Shown piece after piece: positions 1 to 12,836 of a stretch of 64,000 bases of DNA. The stretch's first letter is position 1, and each line of letters starts with the position of its first letter. The position numbers and the translations under genes were made by a program. The notes beneath the pieces were generated by a model. That model made no database searches. It saw nothing but the letters and a program-made list of their open reading frames with translations, and was not told where the DNA came from. Origin of the DNA: Sophora flavescens (Eukaryota; Streptophyta; Magnoliopsida; Fabales; Fabaceae); NCBI GenBank assembly GCA_030762895.1, contig CM061068.1, forward strand, positions 80,687,228 through 80,751,227, written 5' to 3'.

Positions 1-425
1 GAAGACTTTACACATAACAACATCATCATTGGTAAAGAGATATATTTGGGTGGTGAAAGCATCTAAATGACGTTCCGGATCCGTGGTGCCATCATACCTG
101 TCAATGTTTATTGATTTGTAATTGGCTGGTAGAGGAACTTCCATGATGGCATCAGTGAAGGGATGTCTCAGCTTCCGCGCGCCAGCCCTTTCATTGGGCC
201 TATTTACCTGAAGTGAAAGTTCAGTGGCCTATCTAGGAAATTCCTCCTCGTCTCTTCGGTCAACATGATGAGAAACACGAGGTTGTGAGATTCCTTCTTC
301 TCTGCACGTGTTCTTGGATCCTTCATTCCCAGCTGTCTGGCGCTCTTTCTCATGAGGAGAAGAGGCAGATCTTTATCTGCTTTGTTCTCGTTCACGACAG
401 CTGTTTTGCCGACAAATCTCTTCAT
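1..425 (-). mobile_element. Ty3/gypsy gag remnant (5' part, frameshifted)
   Basis: Reading the minus strand, an open stretch begins at 425 (MKRFVGKTA...) and runs to about 204. A frame change near 205-212 then continues into a gag-type segment with the readable motif YDGTTDPERHLDAF (about 60-105) and LFTNDD at the left edge. That motif is typical of the retrotransposon gag domain of plant gypsy elements. The frameshift means no full gag can be made from this copy. The element continues off the left edge, so only its 5' part is visible. Its primer-binding site and LTR lie to the right, which fits minus-strand orientation. Confidence 0.75.
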
Positions 426-610
426 TCTCCCTTCTCAGCATTGCCACCTGCGCGAGAAGTTATTGAATAATGGGATTGTCGGACATTGTCGCTGAGTTTG
501 TGGGTCGTTCTCCATTATCCTCATTGTTGACATTCTCCAGCCCCTCTCTCCTGGCGTTCCTGCTCCTTGTCCTCACCATTGTATGTGGTATGGGAAAATT
601 TTGCTTCGAT

Positions 611-628
611 TCCCACAGACGGCGCCAA
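611..628 (-). other. Primer-binding site of the left-edge gypsy element
   Basis: The minus strand reads TTGGCGCCGTCTGTGGGA directly inside the LTR boundary. This is a form commonly seen next to the 5' LTR of plant gypsy elements. It fixes the orientation of the element and the inner border of the LTR. Confidence 0.65.
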
Positions 629-1127
629 TGTTCCGTCCAGATATCTCAAGCAAGAGATACCCGTCCGGTGAAACTCTGTGGGAGTATTTATGGAATAGCT
701 TGACAAAATTGATATTCTGCTCCTACGTATCCCAAGTGGGAATCAAAGCAACGTAGTTCTAAGTGAGGGGGTTGATCCCCTATTTATAGAGATTTTTAGG
801 TATAACAGTTTTAGTTGGACTGTTATTGAGATCGTATCTATCTGATAAGATTATGTTGTTATCATAACTAGATAAGGATAAGGCTCCGAGTTATACGGAG
901 AGATATTTGAATAATCGAGTAAGATGTTTGACCAAGTCAGTTGTGACCGGATTGCACGGGACCGAGATGTCCTCATCCGCGGTCTATGATGGGTTAGGTC
1001 CGAGTATTTATCCTCGGCTAGCAAGTGTATTAACAAGTCCTCAGCTTTGGAGGAGTTTGGGTCAAGGCCCATTTACAGGAGTAAGCTTGGTCGATCCGGC
1101 CTTATGTTTTCGGTCAGTACAAAAACA
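629..1127 (-). mobile_element. 5' LTR of the left-edge gypsy element
   Basis: The segment begins TGTTCCGTCC next to the primer-binding site and ends in ...AAAAACA, giving the TG...CA ends of an LTR of about 499 bp. Only one LTR is in the window, so neither the outer border nor a target-site duplication could be checked. The outer end is the less certain one. Confidence 0.6.
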
Positions 1128-1762
1128 GATAAGATAAGAAGGTAAATAATGTTATAATTAATGACCCCATGAAGTGTACTATAAAATTAATAAATATTAA
1201 AACAATTACTAAAACACTAAATCAATTTAAATGACAAAAGTGCCCTCAGTTTTGGAGGGAAAAAATGATTCCAATGACTGTTATTTTTATATATATAAAG
1301 ATTTGGATAAGTCTTCTTCCAAAAAAAAAAGAGGGATAAGTCTCCTTTGAAGTGAATTTATATATTGAACAAGTAAAGGATATTTACCCTTACATTATTA
1401 GCGAATTAATTAAGAGTTTAATGTATTTTAGATTAGATCAATAAAAAATATATCTTTACTTATTCGCTTTAACACAAGTTCACTTTGAAGGAACCTTTTC
1501 CAATTTACTATGGTTTTTTTTTTTCCTTTCACCAACCCACTTACTATGTCTTGTCTTGAAGGCTTATCAAGTCAGTTTCTAAGTAAGCGTTATATCATAA
1601 TTGTATATCTTATTAAATAAAAGTATTTTTTTTTTAAAGAAATTAAATAAAGGTAATTAATTATTAGGATTGTATCTCATTATAATTAACAAAATCCTAT
1701 TGATCGGAAACTTTATCCCAAAGACATTACTTCTTCCACTAAATTATTCCACACTATAAACG

Positions 1763-1956
1763 GTAATGGATCCTTTCATGTGCATTTTCTTGTCATGTGG
1801 TCATGTAGAGGAGAAAGATAGACACAGGAGTTATAAGAGAAATTTTACAAATATTCACTGGACCGACTAATAAAATCTCTTAGTATCTATCTATTTCTTC
1901 TACATGATCACATGACAAAAAATGACATGATGAGAGGATCCATTTTTACACTATGT
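1763..1956. repeat. Foldback (inverted repeat) element
   Basis: Two arms of roughly 80 bp are imperfect reverse complements: 1767-1848 (starting near GGATCCTTTCATGTG) and 1865-1950 (ending near GAGAGGATCCATTTT). The spacer is short. The structure looks like a small foldback MITE. Ends and duplication were not resolved. The rest of 1128-2197 is AT-rich and shows no gene. Confidence 0.5.
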
Positions 1957-2197
1957 GAGGGTTCTGTCAAAAAAATGTTTGTTATATCATTACTGATATT
2001 CAATTTCTTCTTTCTAAGTTGCTCAAAAATTATATATTAGTGTTACATTGAATTATATTACTTTCAATTCCATAAGCCCAGACGTAGTAAACACTATTTT
2101 TTTGTTCCATCTGTTGTACATTATGGTTGGAACAGGAGACAGGACAAAGTATCAACTTAGAGCATTGTTTTGGAGAGACGTCCATGCCAATCTTTAA

Positions 2198-2437
2198 GGC
2201 TTGTTTGTGAGTTTTAGAGGGGAAGGCTTTGGGAGGAAGATGTGGGACGAGAAGGATACTCCCTATCTTGCATGGGGTTTATTTTTTAACAAAAGAATCA
2301 AAATCCCCAATTTGGGGAACTAAAAAAATGAACCAGAAGAGGATTTTGGAGGACTATCTTCCTTTCCCTCATCTCTTTCCCTCTTCTTTTTCTCAAAGCC
2401 TTCCCTTTCATTTCCCTCACAAACTCACAAACAAGCC
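2198..2437. mobile_element. MITE with GGCTTGTTTGTGAG terminal inverted repeats
   Basis: The left end GGCTTGTTTGTGAGTTT (from 2198) is matched in reverse complement by the right end AAACTCACAAACAAGCC (to 2437). A longer imperfect arm (GGGAAGGCTTT) follows on both sides. Flanks are TAA and TGA, which would fit a Tourist-like 3-bp duplication with one change. An open frame across it (2229-2567) is incidental. From 2438 to 3329 no gene was seen; this is the upstream region of the bHLH gene. Confidence 0.55.
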
Positions 2438-3353
2438 TGAAAAAACCAAAAAGGAAGTTGCAAAACTAAAGAGAGGAAATCCAAGTAGCAGAGGGCACTT
2501 CTCTACAGTCTCCTCTCCCTCTATACTTTCTAATACATATTTTTTGGTTTCTTCTTACCTAAATTAGTTAAGTTGTAACAAAATGTATAAAGAAAATGGT
2601 GTGCAACATTCATTTTGTTAGATGAGTAATGATATTTTCATATTCTTTTTTTTCCACGCCCTTTTTTTTTTACCAATTTTATAACCATTGATCATTACAT
2701 ATTGTTGTTTCGTTTCCAAAAACAAAAAGATAAATGATCTATGATTATAAAGTAGCCGTAAAAATGAGTGTGAAAAAAAAAGTGAGGATGTTAATTTTCA
2801 AATGCAAGTAGTTGAACCAGCTCTTTTTCTTCCAATTCCTATGCCTGTCAGATTAAACTATACATGCTGAGATATTTGCCTTTTTTAGTACCACCATTCT
2901 TCCTACCTCCCTCTGCCTTGTCCCTTCCTACCTCCCTCTCTCCCACATTGTCCATATGAAAGCTTAGTCTGCATATTATCTTAGTTTCTTTCTTTCAGTG
3001 TAGGTAACTTAAAATTACCATTAATTACTTTCTTCTTGATTTAAAATTAAGGGCCTCAATTCCCCAAGTTGGTGCTTGAACCACATTCAACAAAACAAGA
3101 TTTCAATGATCAAATCTCAAATATATTATTCAGTGAATGCTCAAAACAAAAGGGCTGCTTCTGGTGGTTGATTTGTCATGTTTAACTGTTTATTCTGTGT
3201 TTTTTGTTTTGCTTTCTTTCTTTGAGAATTTTCCTTTGTGATATTTTGTATTCACTCACATGACATGTTCTACTTATTTTAAATTTATAGTTTTGCTAAT
3301 TTGTGTCTAACTACCACAGACAAAGACCAATGAGTGCTGGAGGCAGGCCAAAA

Positions 3354-5056
3354 ATGCATGAGCAAACTGGTTGCTTTGATCCCAACACAATGGCAGAAAG
3401 TGTAAGCTCTCTAAAAGATAGCTTTCCTCGAACTCTGCCAGACCCACCACTTATGGTTGCAGGCAATATTTCAAACAGCAACTATGACCTTGAAGATGAT
3501 CTCAGGCTTTCTGTGGAGGAGCTCTCCTATCACCACCACAATCCACAACACTCAGAAGATGTCTCCACCTATGCAAATGGAGTCACCCCAACATCCATGG
3601 ACATCCAACATCAACAGTATATGGCTTTGAACATTGAGAGCTCCCACAACAACAACAACATGGATACCAATTTGGTCCAAGAGGTAATTGATGTCCTTCC
3701 CTACCAGCAGACCACCTGGGACCCCACTGTTCAAGAATTACAAGACATGAACTATGCTAATCACCCAGAACACCAATCACATGAACAACAATTTCAGCAA
3801 ATTGAGGCACAACATTGCAGCCAAAGCTACAATCCCTCTTCCATACTGGACCCTCCTCCTTACCCTTCACCAGATCTCCTTAACTTTCTCCACTTGCCAA
3901 GATGCTCAGCTTCATCTTTGCTAACCAATCCTACCATTTGCATCACAAACCCAACTCATAAGACGCCCAACTTTCAGAACTCGATGTCCTTTCTTGGAGA
4001 CCTTCCAATAGGATCAGACAACACAGGTGCATCATCAGTTTTGTATGATCCTCTATTTCATTTGAACCTGCCTCCACAGCCTCCAGCCCTCAGAGAGCTG
4101 TTTCAGTCTCTCCCCCGTGGATACAGCTTGCCAACCAGCTCCAAGAATGGTTCTCTTTTCGGTGGAGGCGATGACATAGAGGGAGATGGCAGCCAGCTTG
4201 ACATGGGAGTGCTAGAATTCAACAGGGCCACAGTTTCTGTTGGCAAAGGAAAGGAAGGAAAAGGTACCAAACATTTTGCAACTGAGAAGCAAAGAAGAGA
4301 GCAATTGAATGGCAAATACAAAATCTTGAGGAGTCTTATCCCAAACCCCACTAAGGTATACTGCATCTATGAACTTGCTGACAAAAATATACTTTATTTT
4401 TATGAATCATGATTATAGGTTGGATTTGGTTTTAACTCAGATTGATAGAGCATCTGTGGTGGGTGATGCCATTGATTATATAAGAGAGCTGACTAGAACT
4501 TTAAATGAGCTCAAATTATTAGTGGAGAAGAAAAGATATGGGAGGGAGAGGTGCAAGAGGCATAAAACTGAAGATGATGCTGCAGAGAGCTGTAACATAA
4601 AGCCTTTTGGTGATCCAGATGGGAACATAAGGACCTCATGGCTTCAGAGGAAATCCAAGGACAGTGAGGTTGATGTCCGGATCATCGATGATGATGTTAC
4701 AATCAAACTCTTTCAGAGGAAGAAGATTAACTGCCTGCTGTTTGTTTCCAGGGTTCTAGATGAACTTCAATTGGAACTTCACCATGTTGCAGGTGGACAT
4801 GTTGGTGAATATTGCAGTTTCTTGTTCAATAGCAAGGTTGGTATTTCTTTTGACATAAAACTAACAGGGTAATAAATCAATTCTTTGAATGAATATAATT
4901 ATCACATTGTTATGGTTGTTTATTTAATTGTGACCTGTTTCACTGAGACAGATAATTGAAGGTTCTTCAATCTATGCAAGTGCCATAGCAAACAGGGTGA
5001 TTGATGTTATGGACACTCAGTATGCAGCAGCAGTTCCACATACAAGTAGGCTGTAG
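3354..5056 (+). CDS. bHLH transcription factor, bHLH010/089/091-type (tapetum)
   Basis: Three exons: 3354-4355, 4441-4836 and 4952-5056, with GT-AG introns and phase-0 joins, giving 500 residues. The bHLH domain spans the first junction, about residues 303-366. Its basic region KHFATEKQRREQL has the H-x3-E-x3-R residues that contact E/G-boxes. Helix 2 starts IDRASVVGDAIDYI. A C-terminal ACT-like region holds ...EGSSIYASAIANRV. The N-terminus MHEQTGCFDPN resembles the start of the Arabidopsis bHLH010/089/091 proteins, which act with DYT1 in the anther tapetum, so this ATG was preferred. An in-frame ATG at 3330 would add eight residues. A likely splice acceptor (CTAACTACCACAG) ends at 3319, suggesting a 5' UTR intron. 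Asn/His/Gln-rich stretches fill residues 60-170. Role in tapetum is inferred from family. Confidence 0.85.
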
Positions 5057-5153
5057 CTATTAGAGTTGGGGAGGATAGTATCAAGATCAGGCACCAAATG
5101 TCTCTATTAATTGATACTGACATGTATGAAACAATAACACAAAATAATGATAA

Positions 5154-5174
5154 TAGTAGTAGTAGTAGTAGTAA
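5154..5174. repeat. (AGT)n microsatellite in the bHLH 3' region
   Basis: About seven AGT units lie 100 bp after the bHLH stop codon, probably in the 3' UTR. The remainder of 5057-6542 is AT-rich with no gene seen; a minus-strand open frame at 5007-5192 is a shadow. Confidence 0.8.
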
Positions 5175-6542
5175 GTTCATGGGGACACCCATTAGATAGT
5201 GAAATTTACAAGTTCAGCAGTTTCTCACTTTCTGGTTCATAATATAGTTTCTGGAGTCTGATGAAGGAATCACTAATAAATATTTTTTTCTGTTAAATGA
5301 CACTGCAAAGTATTTTTTAGTTTAGTGCTATCTACCATTTTGTCCTCTATTGGCTTGCTATTTAGTTTGGCTGGCATTATGCCTGAATGGGGACATGAAA
5401 ACATTAGTTTGTCTCCACTGATTAGTTGAGCCACACTTTTGCTTTTTCTTGTTTTGGCAAATAACTACTGTGCCTTACAGTTACAAATTTTGTCGTCGTT
5501 TCCTTGCCATGGATATCAAATTTCCAATGCAGCAAAAACCACTTTAAGTGAAAATCATTTCTATATGGATTAAGAAACAAGCCGTTTTAACTACTTTCGA
5601 TTTCTAATTTGGGCAACAGTTACAAAAGATGATTCTCTTACACAGTTACAACTTACACGGCTTAGAACTAAACTCTATTGTCATACTATTTGTGCTGCGA
5701 CCCAAATCAAATACAAATGTATTTCTGATACAGGCACATGCAGCAATAAAACTACATCAACTATTCATCCAAAAAAGAAGGTGCATGAACTAGCCTGTCA
5801 TGTTCAAAACAAAATAATACTTTTTGTGTAGGTCCCAATAAATTCTTTTTTGTCAATTTTAGCCCAAATTATTCAAATATATTTTTTTGTTTTAGTCCCT
5901 ACCATATTAGCAAGTCTCCATGTTAAGTGTTCAAGTGATAAACAGAGTGAGTAACATGTAACATCAATGGGAGATCTTTATTTGCATGAGCACTTAAAAA
6001 AGACTCACTAACGACATGAACTAAAACTTTTTTAAAAACTTATACTAAAACTTAAAAAGATAAATAAAAGGAACCTAAATCAAAAAATGATATACTTTCA
6101 TAGATAAAAGCATATTTAAGCCAGATGATATTTAAAACTCTAAATCACAAGAAAAATTAGAGAAAAGATGCAGAATCAAACGGGTCTATACATGTGAATC
6201 CAAACTTGCTATTGTACAAACTATATTCCCTTTGTTTGGTATTCTACTAATGGCATACATTAACATCTGGAAAGAGCTGTAAAATTTAACTAAAAATGTA
6301 TTAACAAATCAAACACCATGCCTACACTTGTTAGCAAGTATCTCCTGTCGCAAGTGAAGACTGGTATCCAGTTATTAGTCTCTTGCTGTTATTGCTGAGA
6401 ACTAATCGCTTTGACTGTGAAAGGGACGGGTTTTAAGTGGAAAGGTTGCCTCCATGATAACAAAGACTAGTCTTTTGTTAAACTTCCCAAGGTACATCCA
6501 AGCAAGAAAACCAAATATCTATGACTGTCAATACAGCAAAAC

Positions 6543-9500
6543 TCATCTCCATGACTTCCAGGCTTTGCTGACCTTCTTAGCAAGATATCTAGTAGCATTT
6601 ATCCCACCGACGGCCAGCAGGCCAGATATGGCCTGCCTTGCACTTGAAGCCATAACTTTTCGTTTCAGAATTCTCTGCAAGCAATTTGCAGCCTCTTCTC
6701 TTGAGCTGATTGCGACGTCATGCATGATTCGACCTAAAATCATAGCCATGTTTTCTTAATATGACACACAACCCTATCAGATCTACAATCTCACCCCACC
6801 ATGTACCATGTAAAGATTTAAAAGAAAACCAATTTCAGAGTCATTCTTTTACACTTCTCAGGAAAGAAAAATTAGTTATTTTTTACCACTCCCGTTTTTT
6901 TATTTGGACTATAAGAAAATTTGAACTGCAGCAATATTGCATAAACAATTCTGTAACATTATGAGCATACCGGTTTCACTTAATTTCATTTTCTCTCCTT
7001 GCTTCATACTCATCTGGCTTCTGATTGAAGGAGGAAGCGCAGAAACTAGAGAGCAAGCAACTGATAAGTCACAATCCTGTTTATAAAATAGTAATAGGAA
7101 TTTCTTTACTTGGTCTGTCAACACTGGAGATGTAACGTTATATAATATAAAACTTGCTAGCTTCTGCATAGTATTTGACTCTACCATACTTCCTAGTAAT
7201 ATGTTTTAAGCATTAAAGGAAAACTTTCTATTAAGCAATGCAAATACAAGAGGCAGAGTTCCATACATTATCAATAAATGAGATCAAAATATATAGTAAA
7301 CATTTTCAAGAACAGCAAAAATTTACCATGTATCCACAAAATATAAAACCTCAAGAGTGTAATCAACAATAGTAACCATAATTACCAGACTGTCCGATCA
7401 AGCCGCCAAACCCAGTGTTTTGAAAACTGGCATTTGAACCAACAAACCAGTCTCAAACTAGGCACGAATTGGCTGGTTAAAACGGTTCATTTATATTCAA
7501 AATTTGTTCATAAAAAAACACACATACTAGGATTCAAACCCCATACATGAGTTCGGCAACAAAGCTTGTTACCACCAAGCCATTCATACTTGTAAGTAAG
7601 TTTCGATTATTAAATATATTACATACCATGCTTATTTGGTAATAAGCAGTTGATAAAAGTATTGATAACTTGTGATCATTTAGCTTCTAATGTTATGGTC
7701 AGATTGCTCAAACTAAAGGCATAGTTGCACTACAGTAATTGAGCCGCTAAAAAATTCAAGATCCAATTGTAAAAGAACTACAAGTTTGCATGCAATATTC
7801 CGTAAGTTATATACTTCATATAGAGTTTAGGTCACAACAAAGCTAAATTCTTTCAAATGCGTGATAAAAAAATGGGAGAACTCCTACTTAGGATATTAGG
7901 TGAATGTATCTCCAATTTTGGACGAATTAACCAAAATGATAGCTAATGAAATCAACATATTAACTATTTTTTAACGTTGATAACCACTTTTTTGGTTGGT
8001 CATCCTAATTTGGAGATATGCTGGAAAACATATCCTAAACTATAATTCTCCTAAAATTAGTACCAAAATATAAAGACCTGAGAGACTTGTATTTGGTGAT
8101 TGGCAGTCGATGAAAGTCTCAATAACTTCTTTGCTTCATATTCTTCAAGAAATGGCTTATACATCAAGTGGAATAGATCAAACTGTCCAGTGACAATCTT
8201 CTTCACCTGGACAGATTGTGAACAAAGTAACCTCGGTGAAAACAAAGGGCAAATAGAATGCATATATAATTGATCTGGCTACCATCACAAAGAAATGCCA
8301 TAATCACATACAGTTTTACAACGGGTACACCGCCAGCCCCTCAAAGGATAAAAACAATACAAGGAAGAAAGGAAATATATGCAGTGAACATTTTACCAAT
8401 TTCAGTAGACAATTCTAATCATATTAAGTGAAATCCAGTCAGTTAACCAGAGATTGAAGTATGGCCAAGTTCCTATCAGTTACACGACAACTAAACAAGG
8501 ATTCACATCTTCACAATAATAAAAATGGAAAAAATAATTAAAAAAGAGATAACTAGTAATTAACTCAGAAAGGCATCAATGTCTAAAGAGTGCGCTAAAT
8601 TTGGTGGCCAAACTGACATTTAACCTCTGTTAACACATGCCTCTCGCATGGAAAGATATATTGAAGATATGAAAGATATTAACATTTCCATACCACAACC
8701 AACATAAGTAGCAATCAAGGTCTACCTTGTTTTTATCCTCTAAAAATAACATGCGTAGGTCACCCATATATGAAAGACTGCATACTTTGGCATACAGATC
8801 TGCCTGCAAGGATATGGTTTAATCATTTCAGTTGTTCCGACTCCTAAAGTAATTAATCAAGTAAAAACAAGTAAACCTCTGTGAACTCTGATGGAAGAAG
8901 GAGAAGAGCAGCTGATACTGCAGCTCTCAAGTTAACAGAATTGGAGCTTTTAATATCCAAATTATCAACAACAACATTAACCTGCGTGAAATGCACCCAA
9001 ATCGTAGGGAAAATTTAGGCATGGGTTGTGGGGTCAAATTATCATGAAAGTTAAAAACAGAAAAAGTATGAGATAGATATGGAACACAAATCTAAATAAA
9101 CTTACAAGAATATACAAAGCACTAGAGCTACTCAAGCAAAGATGCCAAAATAAAATATTAATATTTTATTTTTATTCGTATTTGATAATACTAAAATTAG
9201 GACTCTAGAAGACACATTTGCTTGGATATAAGGAAACAGGACAAGTATACTAGAGATATGTCAGGTCCACCTCAAACAGGTTACCTAAGCTGTTGGCACT
9301 GAGGACTAGACACAAGGATGGTGAAGTGACAAAAGAACCATTTTGCTATACATATGTACAGTTGGGAAACGACAGACTTCAGTAAAAGAAGCCTTTTAGC
9401 ACTTTCAGACAGTAAAAGTCCCTACAGGTAGTGATCCAAAAACCTGTTTTCTTGTTTATTCGTTGTTCATTTCACCTTTATTCTAGTATTGGTTAAACAC

Positions 9501-10538
9501 CCCAGTTATAGATTAGACTGATTAGTGATCCAAAAAACACAAATCAAGAATCAAATGATTTCACAACATGAAGATTATATAAAAATTAAAAAAACGTAAC
9601 ATACTGGTTTCTGTAAACGACCACACAAGTAGAATTTCTCCCAATACAGTACATCTTGAAGTAAGTCATGCGTTCGAACAACTCCATACTTGAACATCTG
9701 CATAAATTTAGTAATAGATGAGGGACTCATAAAAAAGTAATCTTGATTTAACAAATCAGCAAAACAAAACAAAAGAGTTGTTGTTATGGACAACTAAAAA
9801 AATGAGCCAGCACTTAAAATTAAATGCTATTGGAAGGCGAGTTTGTATTACGTTAACAAAGGGTCTCCTTCACATATCACTGAGTCATAAAGCTGATATT
9901 ACTACCTTTCCATTCCAAGTAACAAAAGGGTTGAAATGTACTCCAACACCAATTTTATCTGCAACACCGGTAATCTTACACATTGCATCAACATAAAGTA
10001 TCAGATATAATGATATCATAAATCAGATAAGGGAGACCACAATAAAAAATAATAACTATACAAGTACCAGGCTCTCCCCACCAAGGTGCACCATCCATGA
10101 GGCATAGTGATTCTTGTTCAATCTCAGATTCTTGATTGTAGCCATTGCAATAAAAATAAAAAATAAGAATAAAATTATCAGTGAAGCATTCAATTCAAAG
10201 ATAATGGAACTCATAAAACAAGTGCAAGCAACACATAAAGAGATGAGATATGAATACCTCAGAATGCCACTGTTTGGGATCAGACACACTAAGAATAAAA
10301 TCTGTCATGGTTGTCTACAAAGCCAAAAGCACAGAACTGATTAAAGAATTAAGGAAACAATAAAACCAAAATAAATTATTTATTTTTAAAAGAAAAAAGT
10401 GATGGGTATTAAATAAAAGGGAGGGACCTTGTCATGGTTGTTTGGATGAAGAGAAGATCCATAGACGCAGGCGAAATCAACAGGAGGAAGAACCTCAAGA
10501 AAACTTTGAAATGCTGCTTTGCTTCTTGCATTCTCCAT
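6543..10538 (-). CDS. TAM41: TAM41-type mitochondrial phosphatidate cytidylyltransferase (CDP-DAG synthase)
   Basis: Ten exons on the minus strand: 10538-10428, 10314-10258, 10130-10068, 9974-9906, 9697-9605, 8981-8877, 8803-8726, 8206-8078, 7076-6971 and 6733-6543. All junctions are GT-AG and keep one frame, giving 333 residues, the usual plant length. Motifs are FACVYGSSLHPNN near the N-terminus, DFILSVSDPKQWHSEN, SWMVHLGGESL, VGVHFNPFV, KYGVV and YLCGRLQKP, then SLSYMGDLRM. These are the conserved blocks of the Tam41/MMP37 family, which makes CDP-diacylglycerol from phosphatidic acid and CTP at the matrix side of the inner mitochondrial membrane, feeding cardiolipin synthesis. No obvious cleavable presequence is seen. 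Nothing looks broken. The two largest introns (7077-8077 and 8982-9604) hold only repeat-like AT-rich DNA, including a diverged repeat near 7405-7600. Confidence 0.93.
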
Positions 10539-11060
10539 GCTTTAAAATTCACATTATCAAAAAGTGATTAAAATTTGATTTGGTATTCGGAATCAAGGCT
10601 CTCACAGTACAATGGTATCACCACCAATAATCAATTTACTACAAGACAATCCTGGGCACTAAAAGCTAAAGATAAATTAAGAAACACATGAGCATCGAAT
10701 GCTGGATAGGCACTGTGTAGTCACGAATTATGCCTATGATAATTGAACAACACAAAAATTAAGAAAAGGAATTACATGTGAGAGGAGAAAGAATGGCTGG
10801 AATACACTGTTACAGTGGGTTGCGTGGTGGCTAGGTGACAATGGCGGACGCCGTCGATTGTGGTGGACCGATGAGCAGAGAGTGACGCGGCGGCGGCGGC
10901 GGCGGCGACGGAGCCGGGACGGCGGGAGCGGAGAGTTATAGTGCAAGTTAACGGTCAAAATTTCGCTCCAGAGTTGAGAACTCAAAGTTGTATTCTAGCT
11001 TCAGCTTGTGAGTAAATCACTGTGAGTACTGCGTAGAGCGGGTAACACCCGGCCCAAAGG
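10539..11060 (-). promoter_or_regulatory. 5' region of TAM41 with GGCCCA element and (CGG)n tract
   Basis: Upstream of the TAM41 start lies a GC-rich stretch with a (CGG)n repeat at 10887-10906, and a GGCCCA hexamer (TGGGCC on the minus strand, a site II-type element) at 11051-11056. Site II elements are common in plant promoters for mitochondrial and translation genes. The transcription start was not identifiable, so the division between 5' UTR and promoter is open. The Arg-rich minus-strand open frame at 10734-10985 is read from the CGG tract and is not taken as a gene. Confidence 0.4.
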
Positions 11061-11959
11061 TTAACCACTATCAGATTCAGACCCCATCCATTTAAGTTAA
11101 AGGGTGTGTTTAATTTGTAAAAATTCAGGAGATTGGACAAAATCTGTTTGATTTAAAAAGTGATCAACAAACATTATAAAAAAAGTGTGTGACAGGACAA
11201 AAATCCAAAATTTTGTCCACTACCAAATCATGAGACAACTTTTGTCTTATGGACATACTATCAAAAACGATAAAATTATTGTTACCTCTCTCTCTTTCTT
11301 TTCTCTCCCCTCTCTCTCATTTCTCTCTCTCTTCTCTGATATAATATAGTATTATTATGGTAGTAATAATATATTATCATATATACTATATATTATACTA
11401 TATATTATAAAATATATTATTGATTGCCTAATACTTACATATATTAATAACATATATTATAAAGGGTATAATAGCAAAATTAATATTATTTTACTTGTGA
11501 TGTTGATTATCTGTATTAAAGCGGTTAGATTTGGACATTTGATCTATAACACGGTTGTATGAAACCTTTTACTATTCAAGCCAATTATAAATTCTAAATT
11601 ATTTTCAAATTCGGAGATCGATTATAAACATGTGACTCAATTACAAATTTTTTATTTATAAATTTAGAGACTTTGTTATAAACTTTAAAAGTATTAAGAC
11701 CTATTTTAAAAATTTTAAATAATTTGGGACTTACAAAGTAGTTAAACCTAAAATTTATTTTACTACTTTGTTTTCAATCGATGAATTTTAAAATTTTACT
11801 TTTAATTGTTAAACATTTGGAAATACCAATGAGCTTTAAGTCAACTCCCTTGTGAGAATCATAAATGGAACCCACACCCTTGCCCCGTTGACTTTTTTTA
11901 ATCTTGGAACATGTAAATAAGATAGATAGAAAAATGAAAAAGGAGAAAACCTAGATATA

Positions 11960-12280
11960 GGGTGCGTTTGGATAAACAACTTAATTAAGAGCTTATTACA
12001 TAAGTCCTTATCGCATGAGAGCTTATGCCATAAACGCTTAAAGAAATAAAAAGAAAGAAAGGGACATGAGAGGATTCGAATAGTGAAAAACAGAGAGGGT
12101 GTTTAGTGCATAAGCTCTTATGATAATTCCATAAGCTTCTCCCAGTGACTTATGAAAATAAGTCAAAAACTCCTTATGGGATGACATAAGTTATTTTTAT
12201 AAGCTCTGTCAAACACACTGCATAAGAACTTATGTCATCAGATAATTCAAAAGGAGCTTAAATAAGCTCTTCCAAACGCC
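11960..12280. mobile_element. MITE-like element with GGTGCGTTTGG / CCAAACGCC ends
   Basis: The left end GGGTGCGTTTGGATAA and right end CTCTTCCAAACGCC are imperfect inverted repeats. The inside is rich in the short words AAGCTCTTAT and ATAAGCGCTTA in both orientations, a pattern of non-autonomous DNA transposons widespread in legumes. The flanks (ATA, ATC) do not give a clear duplication. The surrounding 11061-11959 is AT-rich and has another GGGTGTGTTT-type start at about 11101 with no matching end found. Confidence 0.5.
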
Positions 12281-12623
12281 ATCATAGTAAATTATATGCT
12301 TGTGGTATCGATTTCCTATTATAAGTGAACATGTGGAAATTTTTTCCGCCCACCATTCAAATTTAATTTAACACCCTTAACACCATCAAAGTTTCATTTT
12401 CCCTACCCTTTTCTCTTTCCTACGTTCAACCTTTACTTCTCTTCCTCGTGACACTGATTCCGCTTTTCCTTCACCTAACCTTTATCACCAGGAGCTTCCT
12501 CAGACATTAATCCCTTATACAGCACGCTCCAACAAGAACCAAGAACGGGAAATGCATTTTCGACAGTGGTTCTGAAACAAAGCAACAAGATGAAACGTGA
12601 AGCGTGATCAAAAAATCAATTTG

Positions 12624-12836
12624 ATGAAGGAACCCATTGACATCGCACCAACAACGAAGATCCTTAGTCGCCGCTCCCTCTCCCTGTCCCTTGCGAGTCG
12701 CGGCCACACTCAACCTCAAAGGGCAAGCACCAAGTTTGATAGTTCCAACTCCAACCCTAGAATGACGACGCTCAAGCCTTACCTCCCTCCTTCCTCCGGA
12801 TCCGCCCTCCGCAGCAGCGGTCTTCTTCCGTCACAG
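12624..12836 (+). other. Possible orphan first exon
   Basis: An ATG at 12624 opens 71 codons (MKEPIDIAPTTKIL...) rich in Ser, Pro and basic residues, ending TCACAG just before a GT at 12837, like a first exon with its donor. No downstream exon could be recognised before the end of the oppositely oriented polymerase gene at 13486. It may be the broken 5' end of a gene or chance. The stretch 13128-13230, starting with a T run on the plus strand, resembles the reversed poly(A) end of a retroposon, and AACCAGTGCCCTAAAGGTAC near 13349 can form a small hairpin. Confidence 0.2.

Noticed and set aside
1..1127. Integrated virus or host gene at the left edge
   Set aside because: The YDGTTDPERHLDAF gag motif, primer site and LTR are those of a plant gypsy retrotransposon. 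No movement protein or envelope-type gene is seen.
3303..3329. Upstream GTG extension of the bHLH frame
   Set aside because: GTG is not a normal plant start, and a splice acceptor lies in this stretch. The ATG at 3354 fits the family N-terminus.
10734..10985. Arg-rich minus-strand open frame upstream of TAM41
   Set aside because: The arginine run is a translated (CGG)n tract. TAM41 already has a family-typical start at 10538, and no splice joins this frame to it.
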